Assembly (NCBI GenBank): GCA_964511535.1 | Contig: CAZEFW010000093.1 | Span: forward strand, 1 to 36,053 | Direction: 5' to 3' | From: CAZCFB01 sp964511535 | GTDB taxonomy: Bacteria > Myxococcota_A > Polyangia > GCA-2747355 > CAZCFB01 | Length of the DNA: 36,053 nucleotides | Shown: positions 24,124 through 32,800 of the stretch, one piece after another | Layout of the letters: the number at the start of each line of letters is the position of its first letter | Numbering within the stretch: the stretch's first letter is position 1 | The notes under the pieces: model-generated | Database searches by the model: none | The model's input: only the letters and a program-made list of their open reading frames with translations | Told to the model about the DNA's origin: nothing | Made by a program: the position numbers and the translations under genes

Positions 24124-24129
24124 AAAGTT
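24124..24129 (+). promoter_or_regulatory. Extended -10 candidate for the M28 peptidase gene
   Basis: TGC-AAAGTT (TGC at 24121-24123) is followed by CTGAAGA (7 bases) and the GTG at 24137. This favours the GTG over the ATG at 24143. Confidence 0.4.
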
Positions 24130-24136
24130 CTGAAGA

Positions 24137-25231
24137 GTGACCATGGTCCCACGAGCAGCCAGCGCCCTGTTGATCGCCGCCACCCTGTGTCTTTCGGTCC
24201 AGGCTGGCGCCCGCCCCCTGGGCTATCGCAAGGGGCTGGCGGTGCCGATGAGGGGCAGCGCCCTGACGCGGGACCTGCGCGCGCTGACTTACGCGCCCGA
24301 CGGCCGCGATCCGCACAAGTCGTCCTACCGCAGCACCGCCGCATACGTGGCCGGCCGCCTGCGGGCCCAGGGTGCCAGACCGCTGCTGCGCGGTCGACGC
24401 GGGGCCACCGGCTACCTGCAGACCTTCACCTTCAACACCGCAAAGGGCGCCAAGGTGACCACCCACAACGTGGTGGGCATTCACAGGGGCGCCGGCCCAC
24501 GCAAGAAGGGCCAACCCCGCGAGGCGATCCTGGTCATGGGGCACCTGGACGGCCTGGCCGGCAAGGACAAGGTCGACTTCGCCCGCAGCGCCAAGTACCG
24601 AGGCGCAAACGACAACGCCTCTGGTGTGTCGGCGGCGCTCCACATATCCCGGGCCCTGGCGCGCCACCAGCGGATGACCGGCAAGAAGCTCAAGCGGGAC
24701 GTGGTGTTCATGTTCTCCTCGGCCGAGGAGCAGGGGTGCATCGGCGCCGAGGCGTTCGCAAAGTTCACGAAACAGTTCGGCGACACCAAGTTCGTGGGCG
24801 CGGTGAACCTCGACATGGTGGCCCGAGGCGACAAGCTGTTCGTGCACGGCGGGCTCACAGCCAGCGCCGCCAAGAAGAACCCGGTCTACCGCCGGGCCAT
24901 GAAGTTGAGCAGCGGACGCAAGACCATCAAGCTCTGGCCGGGCCACGAAAAAGAGAAGGGGTTCAACGCCAGCGACAACCAGGTCACCGCGGCCGGGGGC
25001 ATCCCGTCGGTGTTCATCACCACCGGCTCCACCGACACCCTGCACACCACCAGGGACACCTTCAAGAGCCTGAACCACGGCATGCACCGCCGGGCTTCCA
25101 GCGCGGCGCTTCGGCTGGTGCACGACCTGGCCAGCAGCCCCCGCGCCCCCTCCCGCGGCCGCACCTTCCCGCTCAAGCTCAAGGGCTTCATCGGCTGGGG
25201 CGACAAGGACCTTTTCCCCGGAAAAATCTAG
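24137..25231 (+). CDS. Secreted M28-family metallopeptidase
   Basis: This 364-residue protein has a signal peptide (core about 8-22, ending QAGA) and a complete M28 zinc-peptidase domain. Ligand motifs are VMGHLDG (His136), GANDNASG (Asp159), SSAEEQG (Glu197 as general base, Glu198 as ligand), NLDMVA (Asp226) and TLHTTRDT (last His). The family removes N-terminal residues as aminopeptidases or acts on small peptides and amines. Here it is probably periplasmic or secreted. The start is either GTG 24137 (fits the leaderless pattern) or ATG 24143, a difference of two residues. It is divergent from the PHP-fold gene and convergent with the repeat lipoprotein gene. Confidence 0.9.
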   Translation: MTMVPRAASALLIAATLCLSVQAGARPLGYRKGLAVPMRGSALTRDLRALTYAPDGRDPHKSSYRSTAAYVAGRLRAQGARPLLRGRRGATGYLQTFTFNTAKGAKVTTHNVVGIHRGAGPRKKGQPREAILVMGHLDGLAGKDKVDFARSAKYRGANDNASGVSAALHISRALARHQRMTGKKLKRDVVFMFSSAEEQGCIGAEAFAKFTKQFGDTKFVGAVNLDMVARGDKLFVHGGLTASAAKKNPVYRRAMKLSSGRKTIKLWPGHEKEKGFNASDNQVTAAGGIPSVFITTGSTDTLHTTRDTFKSLNHGMHRRASSAALRLVHDLASSPRAPSRGRTFPLKLKGFIGWGDKDLFPGKI

Positions 25232-25271
25232 CCGATCCCATCACCGGCGTATCACCCACCACCTCCCAAAA

Positions 25272-25320
25272 CCGCGCGCTCAATTATCCTCGGTTCAATC
25301 CCGTCTGCTGAAGCGCGCGG
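25272..25320. terminator. Candidate bidirectional termination hairpin between convergent genes
   Basis: CCGCGCGCT (25272-25280) pairs perfectly with AGCGCGCGG (25312-25320) across a 31-base loop. It lies between the convergent M28 and repeat-lipoprotein genes, with AAAA upstream and a short T-rich stretch (TTTATTCTT) about 5 bases downstream. The long loop makes this weaker than a classic terminator. Confidence 0.4.
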
Positions 25321-25326
25321 CGAGGT

Positions 25327-28248
25327 TTATTCTTGATTGCGCCGCCTTCGCATCAGCAGCACGCCGAGCACCAGCAGCCACCCCATACCGCTGCCCTGGC
25401 TCTGGCCTGTCCGGCAGTCGCAGCCGTTGTCCGGGCGCTGCAACTTCTTCGGGATCCAGAGGTCCGCCTGCGCGGCACCGAGGTCCCGCTGGGGCAGGTC
25501 CAGCCCGGCCTCGCGGTGCTGCGGCGCATGGTCCATCCGGGGGAGGTCCTGAGCTTGCTGGTCCGACCTGGACTGGTCCGGGATCTGGCTGTCGGGCGAC
25601 CCCAGGTCAGGCGCTCCCGCCTCTGGCATGCCAGCGTCGGGAGCGCTCTGGTCCGGCGGGGCCTGATCCGCCGGAGGCGCCGCGTCGGGCGGACCCAGGT
25701 CAGGCGGGCTCAGGTCCGCGACCGGCAGATCGGGCACCACGCTGTCCGGCATCCCGGCGTCGGGCGGGCCCAGGTCAGGCGGCCCGGCGTCCGGCGGCAG
25801 CGGCACGCACTTGCCGCCGGCGCAGTGGCCGCTCTGGCACTGTGTGTGCTTGGTGCAGCTGCCGCCCAGGGGTCGCCAGCTCACCGCCCGCACCTTGACC
25901 CGGTTGGCGCCGAACTTGGGCGCCATGTCGAAGCGGTGGTAGCCGAGCAGGTAGTTCCACGGACCGCCGCAGCTCAACGCCGGGGCGAGCTCGCTCTGCG
26001 CGCCGGCGCTCAGGGCCAAACCCTTGGGGTGGACCAGCTTGCCAGCGTCGTCCACGAGGGTGCCGTAGATGTCCACGCTCGTCTTGCCGCGCAAGTCCTG
26101 CCACGCCACCAGCGCGCGCTGTCCGTCCGACGAGATGACAGGCGCCTGCTGCGCCCCCGGCGCGGACGACAGCGCCAGGCCCGCCGGGTCGAGCACCTTG
26201 CCCGCGTTGCTCACCCTGGCCCCGTAGATGTCGGCGCCGGCTGTCCCGGGGCGCTCGTCCTGCCACGCCACCAAAAAGTTGCTGCCGGACCAGGCCGCCA
26301 CAGGATCCTTCTGCGCTCCGGAGGCGCCGCTCACCAGCACGCCGGCCGGGTCGAGCACCTTTCCGGTGGTGTCGACCCGCGCGCCGTGGATGTCGCCGAG
26401 GCTGTCCGTGCGCCGATCCCGCCACACCACCCAGAAGCTCTTGCCGTCGCTGGCCACATGCGGGGCCGTCTCCTTCTTGGGCTTGGCGCTGATGGCCAGG
26501 GGCTTGCTGTCCAGCACCGCCCCCTTGGTGTCCAGCCGGGCGCCGCGCACGTCGATGGTGGTGGCAGCGGATGAGCCGTCCTCCCAGACCACCAGGAAGT
26601 ACCCCGAGGCGTGGAACGCGGACGGGTTTCCCGCGGCCCCGCTGCCCGCGGCGACCTTGATCGGGGTGCTGTCCAGAAGCTGCCCCGTGGCGCCGTTGAC
26701 CCGCGCGGCGAGGATGTCCCCCAGGGGGTCTGTCCGGGTGTCCTGCCACACCAGCAAAAAGATCTGGCCGTCGGAGGTCACCACCGCCGACCGCTGCAGC
26801 TTGGGCGCCTTGGCCAGCGCCATGGCGGACGGGTCCACCACCTGGGGCGCGCCGGCCGGGGCTGTCACGCGCACCCCGTACAGATCGCCGTCGCCGTCGC
26901 TGCGAAAATCCCGCCAGGCCGCCAGGTGGCGCGTGCCGTCGAACGCCAGCGCCGCGCCGGTCTGCACGTTGGCCGCCATGGAGATGAGGAACCCCTTGGG
27001 ATCCAGCACCACCCCGGCGCCGCTGACCCGCGCGCCGTAGATGTCGTAGGAGATACCGCCGCGGCGATCCTGCCACACCGCCAGGTAGCCTGTCCCCACC
27101 CCTGCCACCGCCGGCATCTCCTGGTAGCCCGTCTCGGCGCTGATGGTCACCGACTTGCTGTCCAGCACCTTGCCGCCGGCCGTGATGCGCGCCCCGTGGA
27201 TGTCGGACAGCTTGCTCGTGCGCCTGTCCTGCCACGCCGCCAGGTACTGCCCGCCGCTCCATGTCAGCGCCGGCCGCTCCTGGCCATCGTACGCCTTGCT
27301 CACCACGACGCCGGCGGGATCCAGCACCTTGCCCGCCGCGCTCACCCGCGCCCCGTAGATGTCCGCCGAGGCGCCCCCGGCCCGGCCATCCTGCCACAGG
27401 GTCAAATAGCCCGTCCCGTCGCAGCTCACCGTCGGTGCGCTCTGATCGTGAGCCGCGCCGCTGATGACGATGCTCGTCAGGTCGAGCACCTTGCCCGCCG
27501 CGCTCACCCGGGCGCCATGGATGTCGGTCTGCAGCCCCACGCGCCGGTCGTCCCACACCACCAGCGCCGTGGTGCCCACGTGACACACCGACGGGTGCTT
27601 CTGGTGATCCACCACCGCGGTGATGGGCACCCCCGCCGGGTCGAGCACCTTGCCCGCCGCGCTCACCCGCGCCCCGTAGATGTCGTACTCCTTGCCGCCG
27701 CGGCGGTCCTCCCACACCACGAAGTACTGGGCGCCGTCGAAGGAGGCCCGCGGGCGCACCTGGCTGTCCGTCGCCGTGCTGACCAGCAGGCCGCCCGGGT
27801 CCAGCACCGTGCCCGCGGTGGACACGCGGCTGCCGAGGATGTCGAAGCCGGTGGCGGTGCGGTACTCCTCCCACAGCACCAGGTACTGCTGCTTGCCCGG
27901 CACGATGAACGGCCGGTGGGCGCTGGCCCCGCCCTTGCGCAGCAGCAGCCCGCCCGGGTCGAGCACCTTGCCCGCCGCGCTCACCCGCGAGGCCCAGATC
28001 TCGTTGATCGTGCCGCCGCGGAAGTCGCGCCACACCACCAGGTAGCCCGCGCCGTCCGACGCCACGGACACCATCTCCTGGTTCGCGCCGATGGGAGCGA
28101 GCAGCGGCTTGTCCACGCTCACCTCGGCCGAGATGAGGGACGCCGACTGCGAGACCACCCGGTGCAGCTCGACATCTCCTTCGCCGCAAGCGGCGAGCAG
28201 CGAGAGCGAGCACAGGGTGAGCACCGGGCGGCAGGGAGCGGGCAGCAT
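25327..28248 (-). CDS. Surface lipoprotein with 13 propeller-like repeats and MYXO-CTERM-like tail
   Basis: This 973-residue protein has a lipoprotein signal (LLAAC, Cys21). Residues from about 40 to 770 form about 13 repeats of 50-54 residues, each with a VVWxDxR segment and a closing block like DIYGARVSAAGKVLDPAG. The periodicity suggests beta-propeller blades. A Cys-containing region follows (CTKHTQCQSGHCAGGKC), then a Pro/Asp-rich stalk of about 110 residues (PDLGPPDAG type). The tail is GCDC, a Gly-rich hydrophobic helix, and RRRRNQE, resembling MYXO-CTERM sorting signals. Having both a lipobox and this tail is unusual. A perfect TATAAT ends 6 bases before the ATG. Confidence 0.87.
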   Translation of the reverse strand: MLPAPCRPVLTLCSLSLLAACGEGDVELHRVVSQSASLISAEVSVDKPLLAPIGANQEMVSVASDGAGYLVVWRDFRGGTINEIWASRVSAAGKVLDPGGLLLRKGGASAHRPFIVPGKQQYLVLWEEYRTATGFDILGSRVSTAGTVLDPGGLLVSTATDSQVRPRASFDGAQYFVVWEDRRGGKEYDIYGARVSAAGKVLDPAGVPITAVVDHQKHPSVCHVGTTALVVWDDRRVGLQTDIHGARVSAAGKVLDLTSIVISGAAHDQSAPTVSCDGTGYLTLWQDGRAGGASADIYGARVSAAGKVLDPAGVVVSKAYDGQERPALTWSGGQYLAAWQDRRTSKLSDIHGARITAGGKVLDSKSVTISAETGYQEMPAVAGVGTGYLAVWQDRRGGISYDIYGARVSGAGVVLDPKGFLISMAANVQTGAALAFDGTRHLAAWRDFRSDGDGDLYGVRVTAPAGAPQVVDPSAMALAKAPKLQRSAVVTSDGQIFLLVWQDTRTDPLGDILAARVNGATGQLLDSTPIKVAAGSGAAGNPSAFHASGYFLVVWEDGSSAATTIDVRGARLDTKGAVLDSKPLAISAKPKKETAPHVASDGKSFWVVWRDRRTDSLGDIHGARVDTTGKVLDPAGVLVSGASGAQKDPVAAWSGSNFLVAWQDERPGTAGADIYGARVSNAGKVLDPAGLALSSAPGAQQAPVISSDGQRALVAWQDLRGKTSVDIYGTLVDDAGKLVHPKGLALSAGAQSELAPALSCGGPWNYLLGYHRFDMAPKFGANRVKVRAVSWRPLGGSCTKHTQCQSGHCAGGKCVPLPPDAGPPDLGPPDAGMPDSVVPDLPVADLSPPDLGPPDAAPPADQAPPDQSAPDAGMPEAGAPDLGSPDSQIPDQSRSDQQAQDLPRMDHAPQHREAGLDLPQRDLGAAQADLWIPKKLQRPDNGCDCRTGQSQGSGMGWLLVLGVLLMRRRRNQE
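27320..27990. repeat. Near-identical DNA repeats inside the propeller gene
   Basis: The DNA encoding ARVSAAGKVLDPAG recurs almost unchanged, for example near 27318-27360, 27480-27524, 27640-27682 and 27958-27992, with the core TCGAGCACCTTGCCCGCCGC. The low divergence between copies suggests recent duplication or gene conversion among the blades. Confidence 0.6.
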
Positions 28249-28254
28249 GGCGCC

Positions 28255-28260
28255 ATTATA
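28255..28260 (-). promoter_or_regulatory. Consensus TATAAT -10 of a leaderless gene
   Basis: TATAAT on the minus strand is followed by GGCGCC (6 bases) and then the ATG at 28248. This is the clearest example of the window's leaderless promoter pattern. Confidence 0.65.
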
Positions 28261-28270
28261 CCGCGCTGGC

Positions 28271-29764
28271 TCAGCCGCCCTGCGCTGGCGGGCTTATGGC
28301 GGCGAGCCACTGCCGTACTGCGGCCATCTCCTCCGGGTCGAGCGGGCGGTTGTGCGCTCCGGCCGCCTCCATCAGGCAATACCGGCCGGCGGCCATGTCG
28401 ACCCGGAGCGACACCGTCACCGGAGCGCCGTCAATGTCACCATGCGCGAAGATCACGCGCCCCGAGAGGGCCCAGTCTGCGAACGCCGCGACGCAGTGAT
28501 TCATCCGGGCCGATTCCTCGACGAGGTCGCCAACCGTGCGCAGGGGGGCAAACGTCCCGCGCGCCCCCTGCCATGGCTGCAGGCCGTGCAGCGGTAGCAC
28601 CGTCTCGGACAGGTGGGGCGTACGCCGCCAGCTCAGCTGCTGCCCCCACTGGCGGACCCTGGCCTCCAGCCGCGCGGGCGCGTTCCTGCGGCACAGCCTG
28701 CGGCCGGAGACGATCAGGTAGTCCACGAGGTGGTCCAGGTAAGCGGGCCAGCCGCGGCCCAGCTCGCGCCTCTTCGCGCGCACCCAGCGCCAGTTGAACG
28801 ACAGGAACCGCGCCAGCCCGTCGAGCTGGGCGACGGACAGCCGCTCTCTGGCCCGAGCCATCCCCGCCCCGCTGGTGGCCCTGAACCACTCCAGCCGGTC
28901 CTGCTCGCCAGCCGGCACATCCTCCGGCGCCAGCCGCCCCGGCACGCCGTTGAACAGCAGCGACGGCGGGACCGACGGACACGCGCGCCGGATCCGAAGC
29001 CGCTGCGCGGCGAACTCCACCTCTCCGACATGCCGGGGCCGCACCGGGTGCCGCCGGTTCGCCTCGGCCCACGCGGCCTGCGCCCGGTCGAGCAGCCGGT
29101 TCAGGCGCGCCCCCTCGACCACCCCCCGCAGCAGGTCGCTGGCCAGAGCACCCGCGCGCCGCTCGTCCAGCGCCATGCAGAGCAGGAGGACGCCGGGGCA
29201 GCTCCGGGCCATCTGCGCCACCCGCCCGGTCGGATCGTTCACCGTCGAGGCGTAGATCCACCAGCGCGCGCCGAGAGCCAGGGGGAACCGGCCGGCGGCC
29301 TCGAGCCCCGCAGTATCCCACAGCCCCTCCAGGTGATGCGCCATGGCCTGCAGGGCGCCACGGATGGCAGCCGCCCCGCCCCGCGGCATGTCACCACCAC
29401 CCACATGCATCGCCTCGGCCAGCGGTCGCGCCAGGAGCGGCGAGGCGAGCCAGTCGCGATCCACACCGGGGCCAGGCACCGGGATGTCCTCGGTGCGTGC
29501 CCGCCCGAAGGCGCTCACCAGCTTGAGCCGGGCGCGCACGGGCGGTCTTATCAAAAGCGAGGCATACCAGTGTTCGTAGGGTGTCCCGTCTCCCGGCCCC
29601 ACCTCCTCGGCCAGCGAGACGAGCCGCGCCTCCGCTCCACGCCGCAGCAACGCCACCTCGATCTTCAGCCGCCCGGCGGTCACGCTCCAGCGCCTCACGA
29701 CCTCGGGATCAAACGCCAGCTCCAGCTGGACCGGCGCAGCGCAGGATATTCCCTCGGCGAGCAT
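28271..29764 (-). CDS. PcfJ-like domain protein
   Basis: Starting at ATG 29764 this gives 497 residues. The C-terminal part has the PcfJ-type block: a GDLVEESARMNHCVAAFADW segment (about 413-432, Cys about 422), then GRVIFAHGDIDGAPVTVSLR and a closing MEAAGAHNRPLDPEE. This MxHCV....Y/F motif is shared by PcfJ proteins of conjugative plasmids and chromosomal relatives; their activity is unknown. The N-terminal 380 residues are Arg/Ala-rich without a recognised fold. No signal peptide. TGC-AAACAT ending 6 bases before the ATG supports this start over in-frame extensions upstream. The gene is divergent from the lyase gene. Confidence 0.8.
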   Translation of the reverse strand: MLAEGISCAAPVQLELAFDPEVVRRWSVTAGRLKIEVALLRRGAEARLVSLAEEVGPGDGTPYEHWYASLLIRPPVRARLKLVSAFGRARTEDIPVPGPGVDRDWLASPLLARPLAEAMHVGGGDMPRGGAAAIRGALQAMAHHLEGLWDTAGLEAAGRFPLALGARWWIYASTVNDPTGRVAQMARSCPGVLLLCMALDERRAGALASDLLRGVVEGARLNRLLDRAQAAWAEANRRHPVRPRHVGEVEFAAQRLRIRRACPSVPPSLLFNGVPGRLAPEDVPAGEQDRLEWFRATSGAGMARARERLSVAQLDGLARFLSFNWRWVRAKRRELGRGWPAYLDHLVDYLIVSGRRLCRRNAPARLEARVRQWGQQLSWRRTPHLSETVLPLHGLQPWQGARGTFAPLRTVGDLVEESARMNHCVAAFADWALSGRVIFAHGDIDGAPVTVSLRVDMAAGRYCLMEAAGAHNRPLDPEEMAAVRQWLAAISPPAQGG

Positions 29765-29770
29765 CACGCG

Positions 29771-29776
29771 ATGTTT
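29771..29776 (-). promoter_or_regulatory. Extended -10 for the PcfJ-like gene
   Basis: On the minus strand TGC-AAACAT is followed by CGCGTG (6 bases) and the ATG at 29764. Confidence 0.4.
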
Positions 29777-29842
29777 GCATCTCCCCCTGTCAGCTGAGGT
29801 CAGAGCCCGGCAGGTCGTGGGCAGGGTCCGTCCCGGCTCTGA

Positions 29843-29848
29843 TACCAT
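29843..29848 (+). promoter_or_regulatory. Extended -10 for the leaderless lyase gene
   Basis: TGA-TACCAT (TGn at 29840-29842) is followed by TCCCCCTG (8 bases) and the ATG at 29857. Confidence 0.45.
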
Positions 29849-29856
29849 TCCCCCTG

Positions 29857-32800
29857 ATGCATCAAACGCTCTGGATCTGGCGCGTCCCCCTCTGCCTGCT
29901 GCTGCTTGGCGCCGGCAGCGCGTGGGCGGCGGACGGCGACCTGCTCTACGGCCCGGGCGGCGCGGCCGCGCTCAAGGCCCGGGCCAAGCTCACCGCCAAG
30001 CCGAAGTACGGCCCGGCGCCGGCCACGGTGGTCAACGCCCTGCTCGCCCGGGCCAAGGCGTTCCGCACATCGCCCACCTACAGCTACAGCCACAAGTCGT
30101 TCTCCTACACCTTCAGCAGCAAGATCCCGGCGCCGCACAAGGACCACTACCCCTACTGGACCGCCCTGTTCCAGGAGCGCGCCGACTCCATCTCCACCCG
30201 GCTCAACACCCTCACCTTCGCCTACCTGGTGCAGGGGCAGAGCGCGGACCTGGCCGCGGCCCGGGACATCGCGCTGAAGCTGGCGGCCTGGTCCACCTGG
30301 ACCGACCCGGATCTCAAGTGCATGCCAGGGCCCGCCTGCCTCGACACCGGCCACGCGGCCTTCTCCATGGCCTACTTCTACGACGCGGCCCGCACCACGC
30401 TGAGCGCCGCGCATCGCAAGACCATCCGCGACGCCATCATCAAGCGCGGCCTGGAGCCGCTGGACAAGGCGGCCCAGGACGCGCTGACCCAGAAGACGGC
30501 CCACAACTTCCACGCCATCGTGGCCATGGGCCTTGGCGTGGGGGCCGCCGCCGTATGGGGCGAGGACAGCCGCGCGCCCGCCTGGCTCGCGCGGGCCCTG
30601 GCCCTGGCCAAGATGTACCTTGGCCAGCAGGGCGCCGACGGGGGGACGCTCGAGTACCACGGCTACGGCGCCTACGCCATGGACCACCTGGTGCGCTTGC
30701 TGCAGGTGGCCGAGCTGCGCGGGCAGAAGGTGACGGCCGCCGTGCTGAACAAGGTGGCGCGCTTCTACTTCGCCGCCCTGGCCCCCGACGGAAACGGCGT
30801 GGGCACCTTCGGCGATTCGTGGCAGATCTGCGGCGCGCCGATGCACCACTGGCGCGCGTTCAAGGGAGACGGCGTGGCGCAGGCCTACCTGGTGGACTCG
30901 GGTCTGATGGGGACCCAGGATTTCATCACCGTGGTCTGGGCCAGGGGGAAGCTGAAGCCGACCCCGCTGCCGCCGACGCCCGCGGCGTTCACCTCGGTGG
31001 GCCTGGGCGCCCTGCGCTCCGGGGCCGGGTCCGACGCCGCGCTGCTGCTCCTGAAGGCGGGGCCCGAGAAGATGCTGATGGGGCACAACCAGAAGGACCA
31101 CCTGTCGTTCCAGGTCTGGGGCCGCGGGGCCTGGCTCACCGGCGATCCCGGCTACTCCAAGCCCGGCTCCCAGCCGCCGCCGCTGCACCGGTTCTACGAC
31201 GAAGGGCACGGCCACTCGGCCATCCTCCTCGACGGTAAGGGGCCGACGCTCAAGATCGGCGCGCGACTCACCCGCGTGGCCGGGGGCCAGGGGTTCGGCG
31301 TGATTTGCGGGGAAGCGGCGGGGGCGTACGCCAAGGGCACCGTCACCTCTGCCCGTCGCTGCGCGCTCATGCACCCGGGTGGCTTCGCCGTGATCTCGGA
31401 CCGCGTGGTCACCCCCTGGCCGCAGCGGGTGGAGTGGCTGTTTCAGCCCCATCGCCGGGGATTCGCCTCGGTTTGGGGCGCCGAGGCATCGCTGTACGCC
31501 GGGCCGGCGCACCTGGCGCTGCGCTGGGCCAGCGCCAAGCCGGCGCTGGCGAACCTGTCCCAGCAGAAAGACTGGCCGAGCACCGTGGTGGTCACTGCCC
31601 CGCGCACCGGCGCCGCGGCGGTGGCCCTGGCCGATCCAGGCTTCGAGAAGGCCAAGTTCACCGGCTGGACGCCGCGGTCCACCACGCTGTCCGCCCACAC
31701 GGTGGAGACCAAGCAGGCGCGCGGCGGCAAGCGATCGGCCCGCATCTCCTTCGCCGCCAAGGCGGCCGGCTACTTCTACTCGGCCAAGTTCGCGGCCACC
31801 CCGGGCGAGCGCGTCGGCGCCAGCGCGTACATCAAGACCGCGGTCACCGCAGGCTCGGCCCGAGTGCGGCTGTTGTTCTACGCCAAGGGCAAGTACCTGG
31901 ATCATGCCCCGGGCGCCAGCGTCAACGGAGCGTGGGGCTGGCACCAGCGCCATGTCAGCGGCGTGGTCCCCGCGGGCGCGGATCAGCTGGCCCTGGCCCT
32001 CGAGTTCACCGGCGTGGGCACCGCCTGGTTCGACGACGCGGCGCTCTACCGGATGCCCAAGGCGGCCCAGAAAACCACCACCCGCCGGCTGCTCACCCTG
32101 GCGCACCCCACCGCCGCACAGCCGCCGGTCAACGGCACATTCTCCCTCGGGATGGCGTTCTGGACCCCGCGCTCCTTCACCCTGTCGGGCCACGCGGTGG
32201 TCACCAATGTCCACCAAAGCGCCCCAGCTTCGGCCCGGATCCAGTTTTTGAACAAAGCAGACGCCGGCTACTTCTACGGCAACTTCCTCCGGGCCAAGCC
32301 TGGCGACGCGGTCTGGGCCACCGCGTGGGTGCGGGCCCAGACCACCGCCGGATCCGGCGCACGGCTGCGGGTGCTGTTCTACGACAAGAACACCTACGTC
32401 TCGTCGGCCCAGGCGCCCTACCAGAAGGGCGCCACGGGGTGGCTGAGGCAGCAGGTGAACGGCACGGTCCCCGCGGGCGCCGACCGGCTGCGGCTGTCGC
32501 TGGAGTTCACCGGCCAGGGGAGCGCGTGGTTCGACGACGTGACCTACGCCAACCTCACCAGCCCGCTGGACCTGAAGCAGCTGGCGGGGCCGACCTCTGT
32601 CGCTGGCGGCGCCTGGTGGATGTTCTTCCACCGCCTGGGCGTGGACTATCTGGTGCTCGACGCCAGCGCCGGCAAGGTCTCGGGGATCACCCTGCTGGGC
32701 CAGGCGTCCCTGGACGCCGGGTTCGCCGTCCACGTGGCCGAGCGCAAGGCGCCGCTGATCCTCGTGGACGCGGCGAAGCTGCGGCTGGCGGACGGCACGC

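Noticed and set aside
18147..24133. Very long plus-strand open frames opposite the moeA, mepA and PHP-fold genes
   Set aside because: They are low-complexity Arg/His/Gly/Ala translations antisense to genes with clear family motifs, as expected from high third-position GC.
25291..25303. T-loop-like GGTTCAATCCC suggesting a tRNA
   Set aside because: No acceptor, D-arm or anticodon stem can be folded around it. The flanking dyad is better explained as a termination hairpin.
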